DNA of 64,000 nt. Source: Microbulbifer variabilis. Its GTDB lineage: Bacteria; Pseudomonadota; Gammaproteobacteria; Pseudomonadales; Cellvibrionaceae. The notes under the pieces were generated by a model. The model saw nothing but the letters and a program-made list of their open reading frames with translations. It had not been told where the DNA came from and ran no database searches. The first letter of the stretch is position 1, and every line of letters begins with the position of its first letter. Below are positions 53,184-63,082 of the stretch, in pieces. Location of the stretch: contig NZ_CP092418.1 in NCBI RefSeq assembly GCF_023716485.1, positions 2,339,001-2,403,000 on the forward strand, written 5' to 3'. Made by a program: the position numbers and the translations under genes.

Positions 53184-54829
53184 TCCACATGTATCACCCG
53201 GTGGGGAATATTGTGAGCGGCAAAGAAAGTCAGCCAGCGCTGCTGGTTTTGCTGGAGACGATCACCGGGGCCCTTGACTTCCAACAACTCATAACTTCCT
53301 TTTTTGGGAAACAGAATCAGATCTGGCAGACCATTGCGGTGATGATTGATATCACTGAGTAAACGTTGAAATAGTACGTGCCAATGTTCTGCAGGAATAC
53401 GATCCAGGGCCAGCTCCAGCAGTTCCTGGGGTAGTGCTTCCCAGGCTACCAGTGGATTGGCAATACCCTGTTTTCCACGGTAGGTTTGCATAACCCGCAG
53501 CTTTAGCGAGCTTTGACAAAGCTCCGACAGCCGCGATTCAAACAAGCTCTGGCGTGATGAGTAAAAATTTGGGCTACGGAAATCACTGGGGGCTATTTGG
53601 AAGGGGTTATAAAAGGCACCAGGCACTGAAGCAAAGAGAATGTCCCAGATATAGAGGCCCAGTACCCCATTGAATAGACTGTTCTCTACATAGTGGCAAA
53701 CACCTTCTTCCTGCTTTGCCGCTTCCGCAGCTGCCAGAATTTCTACTCTTACTGAGGCCTGGGGTAGGGTAAACATTTCTTGCGGTGGCTGATAAGGCTG
53801 GGGGTTCTTCCAGGTTTGAGCACAGCCCATGCGCTTGGCCGTGCGATACCCAAAACTCTCGGCAAAACATCGTTCGGCTTCATTGAGGGGAGATTCGAGA
53901 ATTTCACGGCATAGGGAGAGCGCCTGATCGAAATTACCACGCTTTGCGACAATTCTCGCCCGGCGTTCACGGGCAGGCGGCTGACCACAACCCTGATAGA
54001 GTCTCTCTGCAGCTTCCAACTGATCCAGTCTTTCCAGTTGTCGCGCCAGCTTCAAGCGTAGACGATCCACTCGCCTGGCCAGAGTCAAATCTCCAGGAAT
54101 GCCAGCGGGTAATTGACCAGTCAGTTTATGGATTCCACCGGTATCACTAGAGAGTACCCCCTCAGCTTGTTCAAGGCAGCTGTAATAGAGTAAGTACTGC
54201 TCAATCTGCTCTCGACTCTGGAAGGGCAGCTGGTGACTATCTAATGGGTAGGGCTCATATTGGTATAACCCCAGGTCCTTCAGTACGTATTCCGTAAGGC
54301 TCTGGTTCAGATTGCCAAAAAAACAAAGCTGAAAGGTTTGAAAGCACTCGGCCCTTTGAACTGCAAGCAATGCCTCATCGGCTATTAACCGTTCTCGCCA
54401 TTCAAAGGAGGCCGCCAATAAAGCTTCCTCTAACTCTCCCCGTTTTAGGGACTTGCGTAGGCCAGCAGGCCCCGCTGAGAGCAGTTCCGCCTTGGTAAAC
54501 AGCGCTATAAGTTCGCGGTCTGCCAGGGGTGGATTCCTTTTCAAAAAACCAGCAGAGCAAAGAGAGTCAATGGCCTTGCCAAGATCGTCAATTTCTCTGT
54601 AAGACAGTTTTCCCTCTCTGAACAGTGCCCCCAAAGATGATGGAATACCCTTACGGGATAGCAGCCGAACATAAAGGCGCTGACTGTCAGCATCGAGCTC
54701 GTAGAACTCACGATAAAAGTTAATCTCAGCAGGGGAAAGTAGCTGCTTGTAGCGGGACACTACAAAATCAACCAAGGCTCGGAAGTTGGTCAAATAGTAG
54801 TCAGGTGCTAGCTCGATAGTGGCGGCCAT
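53168..54829 (-). CDS. FAN1-type VRR-NUC structure-specific nuclease
   Basis: A 553-residue bacterial homologue of the human Fanconi-associated nuclease FAN1. The C-terminal VRR-NUC domain contains NHHRNGLPDLILFPKKGSYE and LLEVKGPGDRLQQNQQRWL with the metal-binding Asp 503, Glu 517 and Lys 519. The middle is a helical TPR-like region (LDQLEAAERLYQGCGQPPAR) and the N terminus resembles the SAP-like DNA-binding part (LLSRKGIPSSLGALFREGKL). FAN1 enzymes cut 5' flaps near crosslinks. It precedes a nuclease-helicase with overlapping coding, forming a two-gene repair operon. The start ATG 54829 is the first in frame. Confidence 0.88.
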   Translation of the reverse strand: MAATIELAPDYYLTNFRALVDFVVSRYKQLLSPAEINFYREFYELDADSQRLYVRLLSRKGIPSSLGALFREGKLSYREIDDLGKAIDSLCSAGFLKRNPPLADRELIALFTKAELLSAGPAGLRKSLKRGELEEALLAASFEWRERLIADEALLAVQRAECFQTFQLCFFGNLNQSLTEYVLKDLGLYQYEPYPLDSHQLPFQSREQIEQYLLYYSCLEQAEGVLSSDTGGIHKLTGQLPAGIPGDLTLARRVDRLRLKLARQLERLDQLEAAERLYQGCGQPPARERRARIVAKRGNFDQALSLCREILESPLNEAERCFAESFGYRTAKRMGCAQTWKNPQPYQPPQEMFTLPQASVRVEILAAAEAAKQEEGVCHYVENSLFNGVLGLYIWDILFASVPGAFYNPFQIAPSDFRSPNFYSSRQSLFESRLSELCQSSLKLRVMQTYRGKQGIANPLVAWEALPQELLELALDRIPAEHWHVLFQRLLSDINHHRNGLPDLILFPKKGSYELLEVKGPGDRLQQNQQRWLTFFAAHNIPHRVIHVEWLQP

Positions 54830-55146
54830 GATACGGGCAATAATGTGTCAACAATAAATCGTGGTGGGTAATATTGATATAAGAGCTGTATGGTTATACA
54901 GCATATCATTTCTGGAGACAAAACCATAGGCTGACTTTGCGGACATATAAGAAACACAGCAGCAGTAAGCTTTGAATGATTCTGAGTAGCTTCCTCGTTG
55001 TTTAAAGTATCAATACCTCAAGAGATTATTGGAAAAGCTATAATAGAAGAAGTGAGAGCCAATAGGGAATAAACTTAAATAGGTGAGTTGAGACACTTAA
55101 CGATTTTACCCATTGGTATGGAAGTAGCCTTGTAAATATGTTTGTT
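54830..55146. other. Intergenic spacer upstream of FAN1-like gene
   Basis: This 317-base stretch lies between the FAN1 start and the terminator of the next gene on the same strand. It should contain the FAN1 promoter. No gene, repeat or clear operator was seen. Confidence 0.5.
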
Positions 55147-55175
55147 AATAGGAGGGGAAAATTGCCCCTCCTATT
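55147..55175 (-). terminator. Terminator of the 150-residue hypothetical gene
   Basis: AATAGGAGGGG (55147-55157) and CCCCTCCTATT (55165-55175) make a perfect 11-pair stem with a seven-base loop. It lies 22 bases beyond the stop on the minus strand; the sequence after it is A/T rich without a run of T. Confidence 0.75.
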
Positions 55176-55197
55176 CAGCTAAAAAGCGATGTAAAAC

Positions 55198-55650
55198 TCA
55201 AGAAGCTTGAATTGAGGTTTTACTTTGATGCGCGCTCGATCTGGGAACCTGTACTCTATATTCTGGGAACATATTTACGGTAACAGTAAAATCACACTTA
55301 GTAGGACCAGCAACATGCTTCAGGCCCCACCAGTATTTTATTTTAACGGTTTCGCCTGGGGCGATGGGGTGGCCGTAGCTTACAAAACCATCTTCTATGG
55401 GAGTACCTACTGAATTACACAGATATGCATCCCAGGTCATACCATTGTCATCGAGATCCAAGAATACTTTGGCGTCGAGGATAGGAAATTTTCCAGTATT
55501 TTTGAGCTCTATAAGCCCCTGAATATAACTTCCTTCTGTAGAGTCCTCGATACCAGTCCATGCAGCCCAGTGAAAACTGGTAGCCTCAAGACTATCAGAA
55601 ATAAATGGCTTATCTGTATCCCAACCTTCAACATGACCAATATTTGACAT
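55198..55650 (-). CDS. Hypothetical protein, small beta-rich
   Basis: A 150-residue protein I do not recognise. It has no signal peptide. The sequence is beta-rich with a segment YIQGLIELKNTGKFPILDAK and then VFLDLDDNGMTWDAYLC, and later GETVKIKYWWGLKHV. This pattern resembles an immunoglobulin-like or FxLYD-type domain, where a strand pair brackets a conserved NTG. Two Cys residues (AYLCNS and TKCDF) could pair. A strong terminator follows. Its function is unknown. Confidence 0.6.
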   Translation of the reverse strand: MSNIGHVEGWDTDKPFISDSLEATSFHWAAWTGIEDSTEGSYIQGLIELKNTGKFPILDAKVFLDLDDNGMTWDAYLCNSVGTPIEDGFVSYGHPIAPGETVKIKYWWGLKHVAGPTKCDFTVTVNMFPEYRVQVPRSSAHQSKTSIQAS

Positions 55651-56086
55651 GATTAATCCTTTTCTTCAGAGATATCATTAAAAAATTAATGACTGCAAGT
55701 GGGTACCGCCTATTTTTAAAAACGAAAGCATGAGAATAGGGTAAGCAAAACAATAGCAAATCAAAAAACACGAGATGTATGTTCTGGGCTTTACCCTAAG
55801 ATTCCTGCTCACTGTGCACCCCTTGGTGCACAAGCGGAGTATTGGGGCCATAAAAGTTGAGATCAACCCTTAAATATTAGATGGGCAATAGTTGCGAGAA
55901 TAACAACGCCAAAATTTTTACTGGGGGGCAGTATGGCATGCCATATAAAGCTTTCTTTGATCAATGGCCTGGCATTGCGCCGGCAACAATTGGCCGTCTT
56001 AAAGGCTGCAAAACTAAAGTAAATTCCACCAAGGCATCCAGGGCTATGATTTTGCAGGCACGCAAATAGAAAAAATCGTCTAACTC
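55651..56086. other. Intergenic region with a perfect hairpin
   Basis: The 436-base spacer contains TGTGCACC-cctt-GGTGCACA at 55813-55832, a perfect eight-pair stem with four-base loop and no T run on either side; an operator or small RNA end is possible. A 62-codon frame at 55881-56069 lacks a ribosome site and family resemblance and is not called. Confidence 0.45.
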
Positions 56087-56518
56087 TTATTTAATATACC
56101 GAAAAACTTTACGATACCTGAAAATAATAAACCAAAGAAATAGGGCTAATGGTGTAATCATTAATACAGCCATTTGGTTTTTTAATACCGCCATATTCAT
56201 TGTGATGATCACAGTCCCCAATTCATAGATATCGGTGGCAATGATCACAGGAAGGAAAAACGCCCAAAATCTCGCGCTGCCAATTTTTTTGGCAAAAGCC
56301 AACCCAAAGAAACCCACAAAATAAGTGGTATAGATGATCAGGCTTGCTATCAACCACCAGATCGACTGATTGTATTCATTGTAAGCAAAGGCTTCATACT
56401 GAGAGATCACTTCTATCGGAACCAGAAGAAAAAACAATACCTTCCAGAGTATACTTGGCTTGTAGATTAAAGATTCATTACCAAGAGCACTCTCTGGGGC
56501 CCGGTAGAGTTCCTGCAT
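56087..56518 (-). CDS. Small inner-membrane protein of unknown function
   Basis: A 143-residue protein with four predicted membrane helices (ILWKVLFFLLVPIEVI, WWLIASLIIYTTYFVGFFGL, FWAFFLPVIIATDIYELGTV, MAVLMITPLALFLWFIIF). The N terminus begins QELYRAPESAL, reminiscent of a cytoplasmic cap before the first helix. No catalytic motif is visible, and I do not recognise the family. It is monocistronic, with A/T-rich flanks. Confidence 0.65.
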   Translation of the reverse strand: MQELYRAPESALGNESLIYKPSILWKVLFFLLVPIEVISQYEAFAYNEYNQSIWWLIASLIIYTTYFVGFFGLAFAKKIGSARFWAFFLPVIIATDIYELGTVIITMNMAVLKNQMAVLMITPLALFLWFIIFRYRKVFRYIK

Positions 56519-56926
56519 GAAACATCCCTATTGTTATTACTTTGCAGTTCAATAAAGCTTATGTTACTAACACAAGATCCTTGAAGCTTCTCGAAGAAGG
56601 AGCCTATTAGTGGGCGCCTCAATCAACGAGAGGGCGCAGAGGATATTCTGATCCCAGGCAAAGTCAACTAATTCAATCCCCATTTTTATAACAATGCGAA
56701 ATCAACCTGAAAACTCTTGTTTTTAGTCAAATTCATACTGTTTGAATACAGAAAAACCGAGGAAAAATCGGGGCAATACCTATTAGGTGGTAAATTTCTA
56801 TGACGATAAACGCAAAGTCAGGTTTTAACCTTTGGTGACATAAGTTACAGGTTTTATACATTTCCTCTTCACGGAATCATTCTTTTTTATCGCCCGTTTA
56901 ATAAATACTAAAGGTAACTTTGACCG
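56519..56926. other. 408-base spacer without recognisable content
   Basis: This A/T-rich gap lies between the small membrane protein gene and the YbaN-like gene, both on the minus strand. I see no gene, strong stem-loop or repeat; it should hold the terminator of the upstream and promoter of the downstream gene. Confidence 0.45.
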
Positions 56927-57343
56927 TCACCCCGCTGGCTCAGGCCGACTCCAAATCCAGATTAGCCCACAACCGATGCCACCAACTGCGAAAAAGAGTA
57001 AATACAGATTGGAAATGTGATGAACGGCAAGAGCCATAGAAAGTGCCATGGTCAGCGTAGCCAGTAGTTTGGTTCTCCTACTGATGAAACCACTACGCCA
57101 GGTTCTTAATAGGTGACCAAATAAGTGATGTTCCTCAATCCACTGATGCAGCCGTTCAGAGCTTTTAGAGGCCGCCCAGGCACCAACAACAATAAATACC
57201 GCAGAGGGTAACCCAGGCAGGATGGCACCAATAATTCCGACAAGCATAAAGAAACAAGCCACGACCCCCCATAGCCAACGCATCCACCCTTTGGCTAACG
57301 GGGGGGTTTCCATGTCAGGTACTTCTTCATTATGTTGACTCAA
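56927..57343 (-). CDS. DUF454 (YbaN-like) inner-membrane protein
   Basis: A 138-residue membrane protein of the DUF454/YbaN family. WGVVACFFMLVGIIGAILPG and LPSAVFIVVGAWAASKSSER form the conserved first half, with the signature LPGLP and the FxxxxAxxxSSxR segment, and HLLRTWRSGFISRRTKLLAT leads to two more helices. The cellular role of this widespread family is not established. It is divergent from the hydrogenase operon by 431 bases. Confidence 0.85.
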   Translation of the reverse strand: MSQHNEEVPDMETPPLAKGWMRWLWGVVACFFMLVGIIGAILPGLPSAVFIVVGAWAASKSSERLHQWIEEHHLFGHLLRTWRSGFISRRTKLLATLTMALSMALAVHHISNLYLLFFAVGGIGCGLIWIWSRPEPAG

Positions 57344-57774
57344 CCTGAATCTCCAGTTTTAAAATCTGTTAAACAGATAAAACAATGGCTATTAGCAGCT
57401 ATCTGCTCACTATATCAAAGAGGCACTAATGAGTGACACCTGCAACTTGCATTCTTACCGCAGAGATTGGCTCTCAATATACAGTTGTGGGGCCGGCAAG
57501 ATTGTTACAAAGGCAACCATTGTTGTTTTCTAATGTGCTACAGGGGCACGTCTTCATACTTTTATTGATAATCCGTAATGTCCAGAATGATAAAAAGTAC
57601 CGCCTAAAAACTGTCGTCATCAATGCTCTTAAACAGAAGAAAATAACAATACGACTTTCTTCCCTTATGCCTGTAACCCAGTGTTGAAAAACACTTCTGC
57701 TTTAACACTACACTGATTAACAAAGCCGCTCTCGGCTACCAAGCTGCATGTTTTATTATTGAGCATTAAGCACT
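57344..57774. promoter_or_regulatory. Upstream region of the hydrogenase operon
   Basis: This 431-base divergent spacer lies between the YbaN-like and hydrogenase genes. It contains AGTGTT-gaaa-AACACT (57680-57695), a perfect short palindrome 79 bases before the hydrogenase start. An 84-codon frame at 57433-57687 starts without a ribosome site and has low complexity, so it is not called. No clear Fnr, NtrC or sigma-54 site was seen. Confidence 0.4.
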
Positions 57775-58917
57775 ATGGATTATCGGCTACAAGCGCCCGA
57801 TCTGGAGTGCCTTATACAAGCAATCCGCGATAGAGGATTCCTGCTGTATGGGCCCAGATTGACCGATGGAGCCATCACATTCGGTGAAGTTCACTCACTC
57901 TCAAATCTGCCTCAGGGCTGGACCGATGAGCAGCAGGCTGGGCAGTACCGAGTTAAGCGCCGGGAAGATGAAGCTTACTTTGGCTATGCCGTAGGGCCTC
58001 ACTCCTGGAAGAAATACCTGCAATTACCCCGCCGGCCCATATGGAAGGTCTCCAAGCAACATCAAACCATAGAAATCGTTGAGATTCAGGAGTCAGCCCC
58101 AAAGCAGGCATTCCTGGGAGTTCGAAGCTGTGAGCTGCACGCCATTGCTATCCAGGATCGTATCCTGTGCCAGGGGGAATATCCCAGTGAGAGTTACCAC
58201 CAAAGGCGGAAACAGTTGTTTACCGTTGCGGTGAATTGCACCTCGGCAGCAGATACCTGCTTTTGTACTTCGATGAATACCGGTCCAGAGGTCACTTTGC
58301 CCAGCGATCTCACCTTGACAGAGGTGATTGAAGCCGGGGAGCACTTTTTTCTGATCAGCAGTGGCTCGGATGCCGGTAAGGAAATTATGGAGCAACTCCC
58401 CTTGCTTCCAGCAAGTGAGGGGGAAAGTAAACTGGCTAAATGTAAGGTGAAGCGCCTTGAGGAGGAAATGCGGCGTGGACCACGCCACTTCGATAGCTCA
58501 GATTTGAAAGAGCTACTCTATAGAAACCTCGATAGCCCGAACTGGGATAAGGTCGCTGATCGCTGTCTATCTTGTGCCAACTGCACCATGGCCTGTCCAA
58601 CCTGTTTTTGCTCCACCGTTGAGGACACCACCGATCTCAGTGGCGAACATGCTGAGCGCTGGGAGCGTTGGGATTCCTGCTTTACAGCAGATCTCAGTCA
58701 TATTACCGGCGGCTCCGTACGCGCCGATACCCGGTCACGCTACCGGCAATGGATGACTCACAAACTGGCCAGCTGGCACGACCAATTTGACAGCTCTGGT
58801 TGCGTGGGCTGTGGTCGCTGCATCACCTGGTGCCCTGTGGGTATCGACCTCACCGAAGAGGTCCGAAATATCCGAGCCCTGGATCAAAAACAGACGCCCA
58901 GCCAGGAGTCACCATGA
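57775..58917 (+). CDS. hydB: Group 3b-type [NiFe] hydrogenase/sulfhydrogenase beta subunit
   Basis: A 380-residue iron-sulfur protein that passes electrons between the small subunit and the flavin subunit. It resembles HydB and the alpha chain of anaerobic sulfite reductase. Two [4Fe-4S] motifs are near the C terminus: [16 protein letters not shown] and [34 protein letters not shown] block and the DTCFCTSM segment are also typical of this family. Group 3b enzymes are soluble, NAD(P)-linked and reversible. It is the first gene of an operon whose later members overlap, with the next ATG overlapping its TGA by four bases. No classical ribosome site is evident before ATG 57775. Confidence 0.88.
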   Translation: MDYRLQAPDLECLIQAIRDRGFLLYGPRLTDGAITFGEVHSLSNLPQGWTDEQQAGQYRVKRREDEAYFGYAVGPHSWKKYLQLPRRPIWKVSKQHQTIEIVEIQESAPKQAFLGVRSCELHAIAIQDRILCQGEYPSESYHQRRKQLFTVAVNCTSAADTCFCTSMNTGPEVTLPSDLTLTEVIEAGEHFFLISSGSDAGKEIMEQLPLLPASEGESKLAKCKVKRLEEEMRRGPRHFDSSDLKELLYRNLDSPNWDKVADRCLSCANCTMACPTCFCSTVEDTTDLSGEHAERWERWDSCFTADLSHITGGSVRADTRSRYRQWMTHKLASWHDQFDSSGCVGCGRCITWCPVGIDLTEEVRNIRALDQKQTPSQESP

Positions 58918-59386
58918 AGACCATTGCCGATCTTCTTCACGAGCATCCTTTCTTTCAAGGTTTGGCAGAGAGAGATCTGCAGTTTCTGGCTTCCTGCGGT
59001 GAGAACTGTATTTATCACAAGGGCGACTACCTGGCGCGGGAAAATAGTCAGGCAAACCACTTTTTCCTGATTCGCAGTGGCCGGGTAGCAGTAGAAACTT
59101 TTGTACCCAATCGCGGCCCTCTGTGCCTGCTCACACTCCATGGCGGTGATATTTTCGGGTGGTCCTGGCTGTTTCCTCCCTATATCTCTGCTTTTGATGC
59201 CCGCGCCATGGAAGATGTTCGCAGCCTGCGCTTGGGCGGGGAATGCTTGCGCAATAAATGCGAACAGGAACCTAAACTGGGTTTTGAGCTGATGAAGCGC
59301 TTTGCGCGAATTGCTACTGAACGGCTGCAGTCCGCACGTATTCAGTTGCTGGATATTTACGGCCCAGATCACCAGGGCCACCCAAC

Positions 59387-59390
<4 letters not shown>
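58914..59390 (+). CDS. Orphan cyclic-nucleotide-binding domain protein in the hydrogenase operon
   Basis: A 158-residue protein with a Crp/Fnr-type cNMP-binding beta-barrel (about residues 5-120: FFQGLAERDLQFLASCGENC, YLARENSQANHFFLIRSGRV, LHGGDIFGWSWLFPPYISAF) and a following dimerisation helix (ELMKRFARIATERLQSARIQ). It ends there; the DNA-binding helix-turn-helix of Crp is missing. The phosphate-binding cassette is GDIFGWSWL. The ATG overlaps the hydB stop and its own stop overlaps the gamma-subunit start, with AGGAG upstream. It probably senses a ligand and regulates the hydrogenase protein itself or its assembly. I chose ATG 58914 because the longer frame to 58800 lies inside hydB. Confidence 0.82.
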
Positions 59391-60180
<790 letters not shown>

Positions 60181-60205
<25 letters not shown>

Positions 60206-61005
60206 GCCGGCAGCCCCACAAACCCAAACTGGCGGTCTGGAAATTCACCTCCTGTGATGGCTGCCAACTCAGCTTGTTGGACTGTGAGGATGAGCTATTG
60301 CTGTTGGGGCAGGAAGTGGAGATCGCCTATTTTATGGAGGCCTCCAGTAAGGTGGAGGAGGGGCCCTACGATATCTCCCTGGTGGAGGGCTCCATTACGA
60401 CACCCGCCGACCTGTTGAGAATTCAGGAGGTGCGGCGTCAGTCAAAGTTCCTGGTAAGTATTGGCGCCTGTGCCACTGCTGGCGGTATCCAGGCACTGCG
60501 CAATTTTGCCGATGTCGTCGAGTTTACTTCTGTGGTTTACGCCGAGCCCTCTTATATCCACACCCTAAAAGAGTCCACCCCCATTGCCGCCCATGTGCCA
60601 GTGGACTTCGAGCTGCAGGGCTGCCCGATCAACAAACTGCAACTGTTAGAGGTCATCAGTGCTTTTCTGAATTCTCGTGCACCTCAGGTTTCCAGTCATT
60701 CAGTGTGTATCGAATGCAAACTTAAGAACAATGTCTGTGTGTGGGTAGCCCACGGCACCCCCTGCATGGGACCGGTAACCCATGCAGGTTGTGGCGCGCT
60801 TTGCCCTAGTTACAACCGCGGTTGCTATGCCTGCTATGGCCCGAAGGAGAACCCTAATGGTGAATCCCTGTGTCACTGGTGGGAACAAAATTTAGGAGCA
60901 GACAGATCAACCGTCATTGAAAATCTACGTAATTTCAATAGCTTATCACCTCATTTTAAAGAAATTAGTCAAGATAGAGAGCATCGCCAAAAGGGAAAAT
61001 CCTAA
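60181..61005 (+). CDS. hydD: [NiFe]-hydrogenase small (delta) subunit
   Basis: A 274-residue electron-transfer subunit. [20 protein letters not shown] holds the proximal-cluster cysteines (25 and 28), [20 protein letters not shown] the third and [20 protein letters not shown] the fourth. Additional Cys in [28 protein letters not shown] bind two further clusters typical of cytosolic group 3 enzymes. There is no Tat signal, so the enzyme is cytoplasmic. It starts within the end of the gamma gene and is followed by the large subunit after 15 bases. Confidence 0.92.
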
Positions 61006-61020
61006 CGGGTAGAGCAACTA

Positions 61021-62331
61021 ATGGCCGGTAAAAGTAAAACCATCAAAGTCGATTATTTGGCACGCGTTGAAGGCGAGGGTGCGCTCTATATACGCTACGA
61101 CGATCATGGCGTGCACGAAGTGCAGTTAAAGATCTTTGAGCCCCCACGCTTCTTTGAAGCCTTTTTGCGGGGGCGCGATTACACAGAAGCACCGGATATC
61201 ACCGCCCGTATTTGCGGCATTTGCCCAGTGGCCTATCAAATGAGCGCGCTGCACGCCATGGAGAACGCGCTGGGTCTGGTTCCTACTGAACCCCTGAGAA
61301 ATCTGCGTCGCTTGCTCTACTGTGGAGAGTGGATCGAAAGCCATATGCTGCATATCAGCATGTTGCATGCACCGGACTTTCTCGGCTATCCCAATGCCGT
61401 GGCCATGGCCAAAGACCACCCAGAGGTTGTACAGCGAGCGTTGGAAATCAAAAAAACTGGAAATGCGTTGGTGCGTCTGCTTGGGGGTAGGGAGGTCCAC
61501 CCAATCAACGTGCGCGTAGGGGGCTTTTATCGAGTGCCCGGCCTGGAGTCCTTTCAAGCACTGCGCCCCCAATTGTTAGAAGCCCATACCCTGGCAGAAC
61601 TCATGACGCGTTGGGCGGCGGGTCTGCCATTTCCCCATTGTGAGCAATCCTATGAATGCGTCGCCCTGTCCAACCCCAGTGAATACCCCATGAATGAGGG
61701 GCGTATTGTTTCCAATCGCGGGCTGGATATTTCGGTAAAGGACTACGAAAAACATTTTCGCGAACAGCAGGTACCGCACAGTACGGCATTGCACAGTCTA
61801 TTGATCGAGCGGGGCGCCTACCTTGTCGGGCCCATGGCGCGCTACAACCTCAGCTACCCCCAACTCTCGGGAGAAGTGAGAAGCCTTGCCGAGGCGTTGG
61901 GTTTCCGAGCACCCTGCAATAATCCCTTCAAAAGTATTGTGGTGCGCTGCCTGGAGGTACTCTACGCCCTGGAAGAGGCACTGCGCCTTATCGATACGTT
62001 TCAACCCCCCGATGAACCCTACCTGGCAGTAGAACCTAGAGAGGCTAGTGGCTGTGCCGCTACCGAGGCCCCCCGCGGACTGCTCTATCACCGCTACGCC
62101 ATGAATGAGCAAGGCAAAATTACTTTTGCCAAGATCGTCGCTCCCACCTCTCAAAATCAAAAAACTATCGAAGATGATCTACGCCTGATGCTGCCAAAAT
62201 TCATGCACCTGCCCGAGCAACAATTACAGGGTTTATGTGAGCGCGCCATTCGCAATTATGACCCCTGTATTTCCTGCTCAACCCATTTCCTGCAGCTACA
62301 TTTGCAACATGAGCCAAAAAGAATCTCCTGA
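61021..62331 (+). CDS. hydA: [NiFe]-hydrogenase large (alpha) subunit
   Basis: A 436-residue catalytic subunit. The nickel-binding L1 motif is [20 protein letters not shown] (Cys 65 and 68) and the L2 motif is [10 protein letters not shown] (Cys 416 and 419, His 422). Maturation should remove the 14 residues after His 422. The order and wording match group 3b (NADP-linked, sulfhydrogenase-type) enzymes, with the start [18 protein letters not shown]. It catalyses reversible hydrogen oxidation. The maturation protease gene begins inside its last codons. Confidence 0.95.
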   Translation: MAGKSKTIKVDYLARVEGEGALYIRYDDHGVHEVQLKIFEPPRFFEAFLRGRDYTEAPDITARICGICPVAYQMSALHAMENALGLVPTEPLRNLRRLLYCGEWIESHMLHISMLHAPDFLGYPNAVAMAKDHPEVVQRALEIKKTGNALVRLLGGREVHPINVRVGGFYRVPGLESFQALRPQLLEAHTLAELMTRWAAGLPFPHCEQSYECVALSNPSEYPMNEGRIVSNRGLDISVKDYEKHFREQQVPHSTALHSLLIERGAYLVGPMARYNLSYPQLSGEVRSLAEALGFRAPCNNPFKSIVVRCLEVLYALEEALRLIDTFQPPDEPYLAVEPREASGCAATEAPRGLLYHRYAMNEQGKITFAKIVAPTSQNQKTIEDDLRLMLPKFMHLPEQQLQGLCERAIRNYDPCISCSTHFLQLHLQHEPKRIS

Positions 62332-62794
62332 GCGCTGGCTGCTGGTCAGCCTTGGCAATCGCTTCCGGGGAGACGATGGTGTGGGGCCCTATCTGCTCGA
62401 CAAGCTGCGCAGCCAATTAAAAGGAAGCGCAGATTTTCTGGAGAGCGGCAATGACATGGTAACCCTTGTGGGGCATTGGAAAGATCGTCAGGTTTGCCTG
62501 GTAGATGCGATTTTGTCCGATGAGCAAAAATCGGGCGAACTAATCCGAGCCGATGGCCTGGCCGATATTATCGCGCCCAGTAACTGCACGACCTCCAGCC
62601 ACGGTTTTAACCTCAGAGAAGCGGTCGACTTGGGCAGAGTGCTGGGGGCACTGCCCCGCAGACTGGAAATTTTTTCCATCTGTGCCGAGAACATCACCTC
62701 CTGTGATTGTCTCACTGCCGCAGTGAAGTTGGGCGCGGAGCGTGCCGAGCAGGAGCTACTTGCATTTCTACAAGGCGATAACGGACAAAGCTGA
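62309..62794 (+). CDS. Hydrogenase maturation endopeptidase (HyaD/HycI family)
   Basis: A 161-residue nickel-dependent protease that clips the C-terminal extension of the large subunit. [20 protein letters not shown] is the family start with the Asp/Gly nickel ligands, [17 protein letters not shown] has the next conserved acidic ligand and the His in [12 protein letters not shown] follows. ATG 62309 is used; it overlaps the hydA end by 23 bases, which is typical of coupled genes. Longer in-frame starts lie inside hydA. Confidence 0.9.
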   Translation: MSQKESPERWLLVSLGNRFRGDDGVGPYLLDKLRSQLKGSADFLESGNDMVTLVGHWKDRQVCLVDAILSDEQKSGELIRADGLADIIAPSNCTTSSHGFNLREAVDLGRVLGALPRRLEIFSICAENITSCDCLTAAVKLGAERAEQELLAFLQGDNGQS

Positions 62795-62809
62795 TAACGG
62801 AGACCAGTG

Positions 62810-63082
62810 ATGCATGAACAGTCCTTGATCAGCAATCTGATCGAAAAAATACAGCAGCTTGCCGATAACGAAGGTGCCAGGGTAGTGGGTGCTAAGCTGC
62901 GCCTAGGTGCCCTTGCACATATCTCCGCCCCACATCTAAGGGAACATTTCGAACAGGCAACTTTCGGGACCAGCCTGGAAGGATTGCAACTGGAAATTGA
63001 AGAGCTCACCGATATTCACCATGCCGAAGCCCAGGACATTATCCTGGAAAATCTGCAATTTGAGGCCAGTGATGGACAATGA
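62810..63082 (+). CDS. hypA: Short HypA-like nickel metallochaperone lacking the zinc domain
   Basis: A 90-residue HypA-like protein. The N terminus MHEQSLISNLIEKIQQLADN has the essential nickel-binding Met-His-Glu, followed by a conserved VVGAKLRLGALAHISAPHLR segment and the helix EHFEQATFGTSLEGLQLEIE. Ordinary HypA (about 113-118 residues) then has a zinc finger of two CxxC pairs; this protein has no cysteine, and AEAQDIILENLQFEA continues directly with the final strand. So the zinc domain appears to have been deleted cleanly. GGAG at 62799 precedes ATG 62810; an in-frame GTG three bases earlier is rejected. It overlaps hypF by 11 bases. Confidence 0.82.
   Translation: MHEQSLISNLIEKIQQLADNEGARVVGAKLRLGALAHISAPHLREHFEQATFGTSLEGLQLEIEELTDIHHAEAQDIILENLQFEASDGQ

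Noticed and set aside
55881..56069. 62-codon frame starting MGNSCENN
   Set aside because: It has no ribosome site, no recognisable family and lies in an A/T-rich spacer, so it was not called.
57433..57687. 84-codon frame upstream of the hydrogenase operon
   Set aside because: No ribosome site, low-complexity sequence and no family resemblance; it overlaps the likely promoter region.
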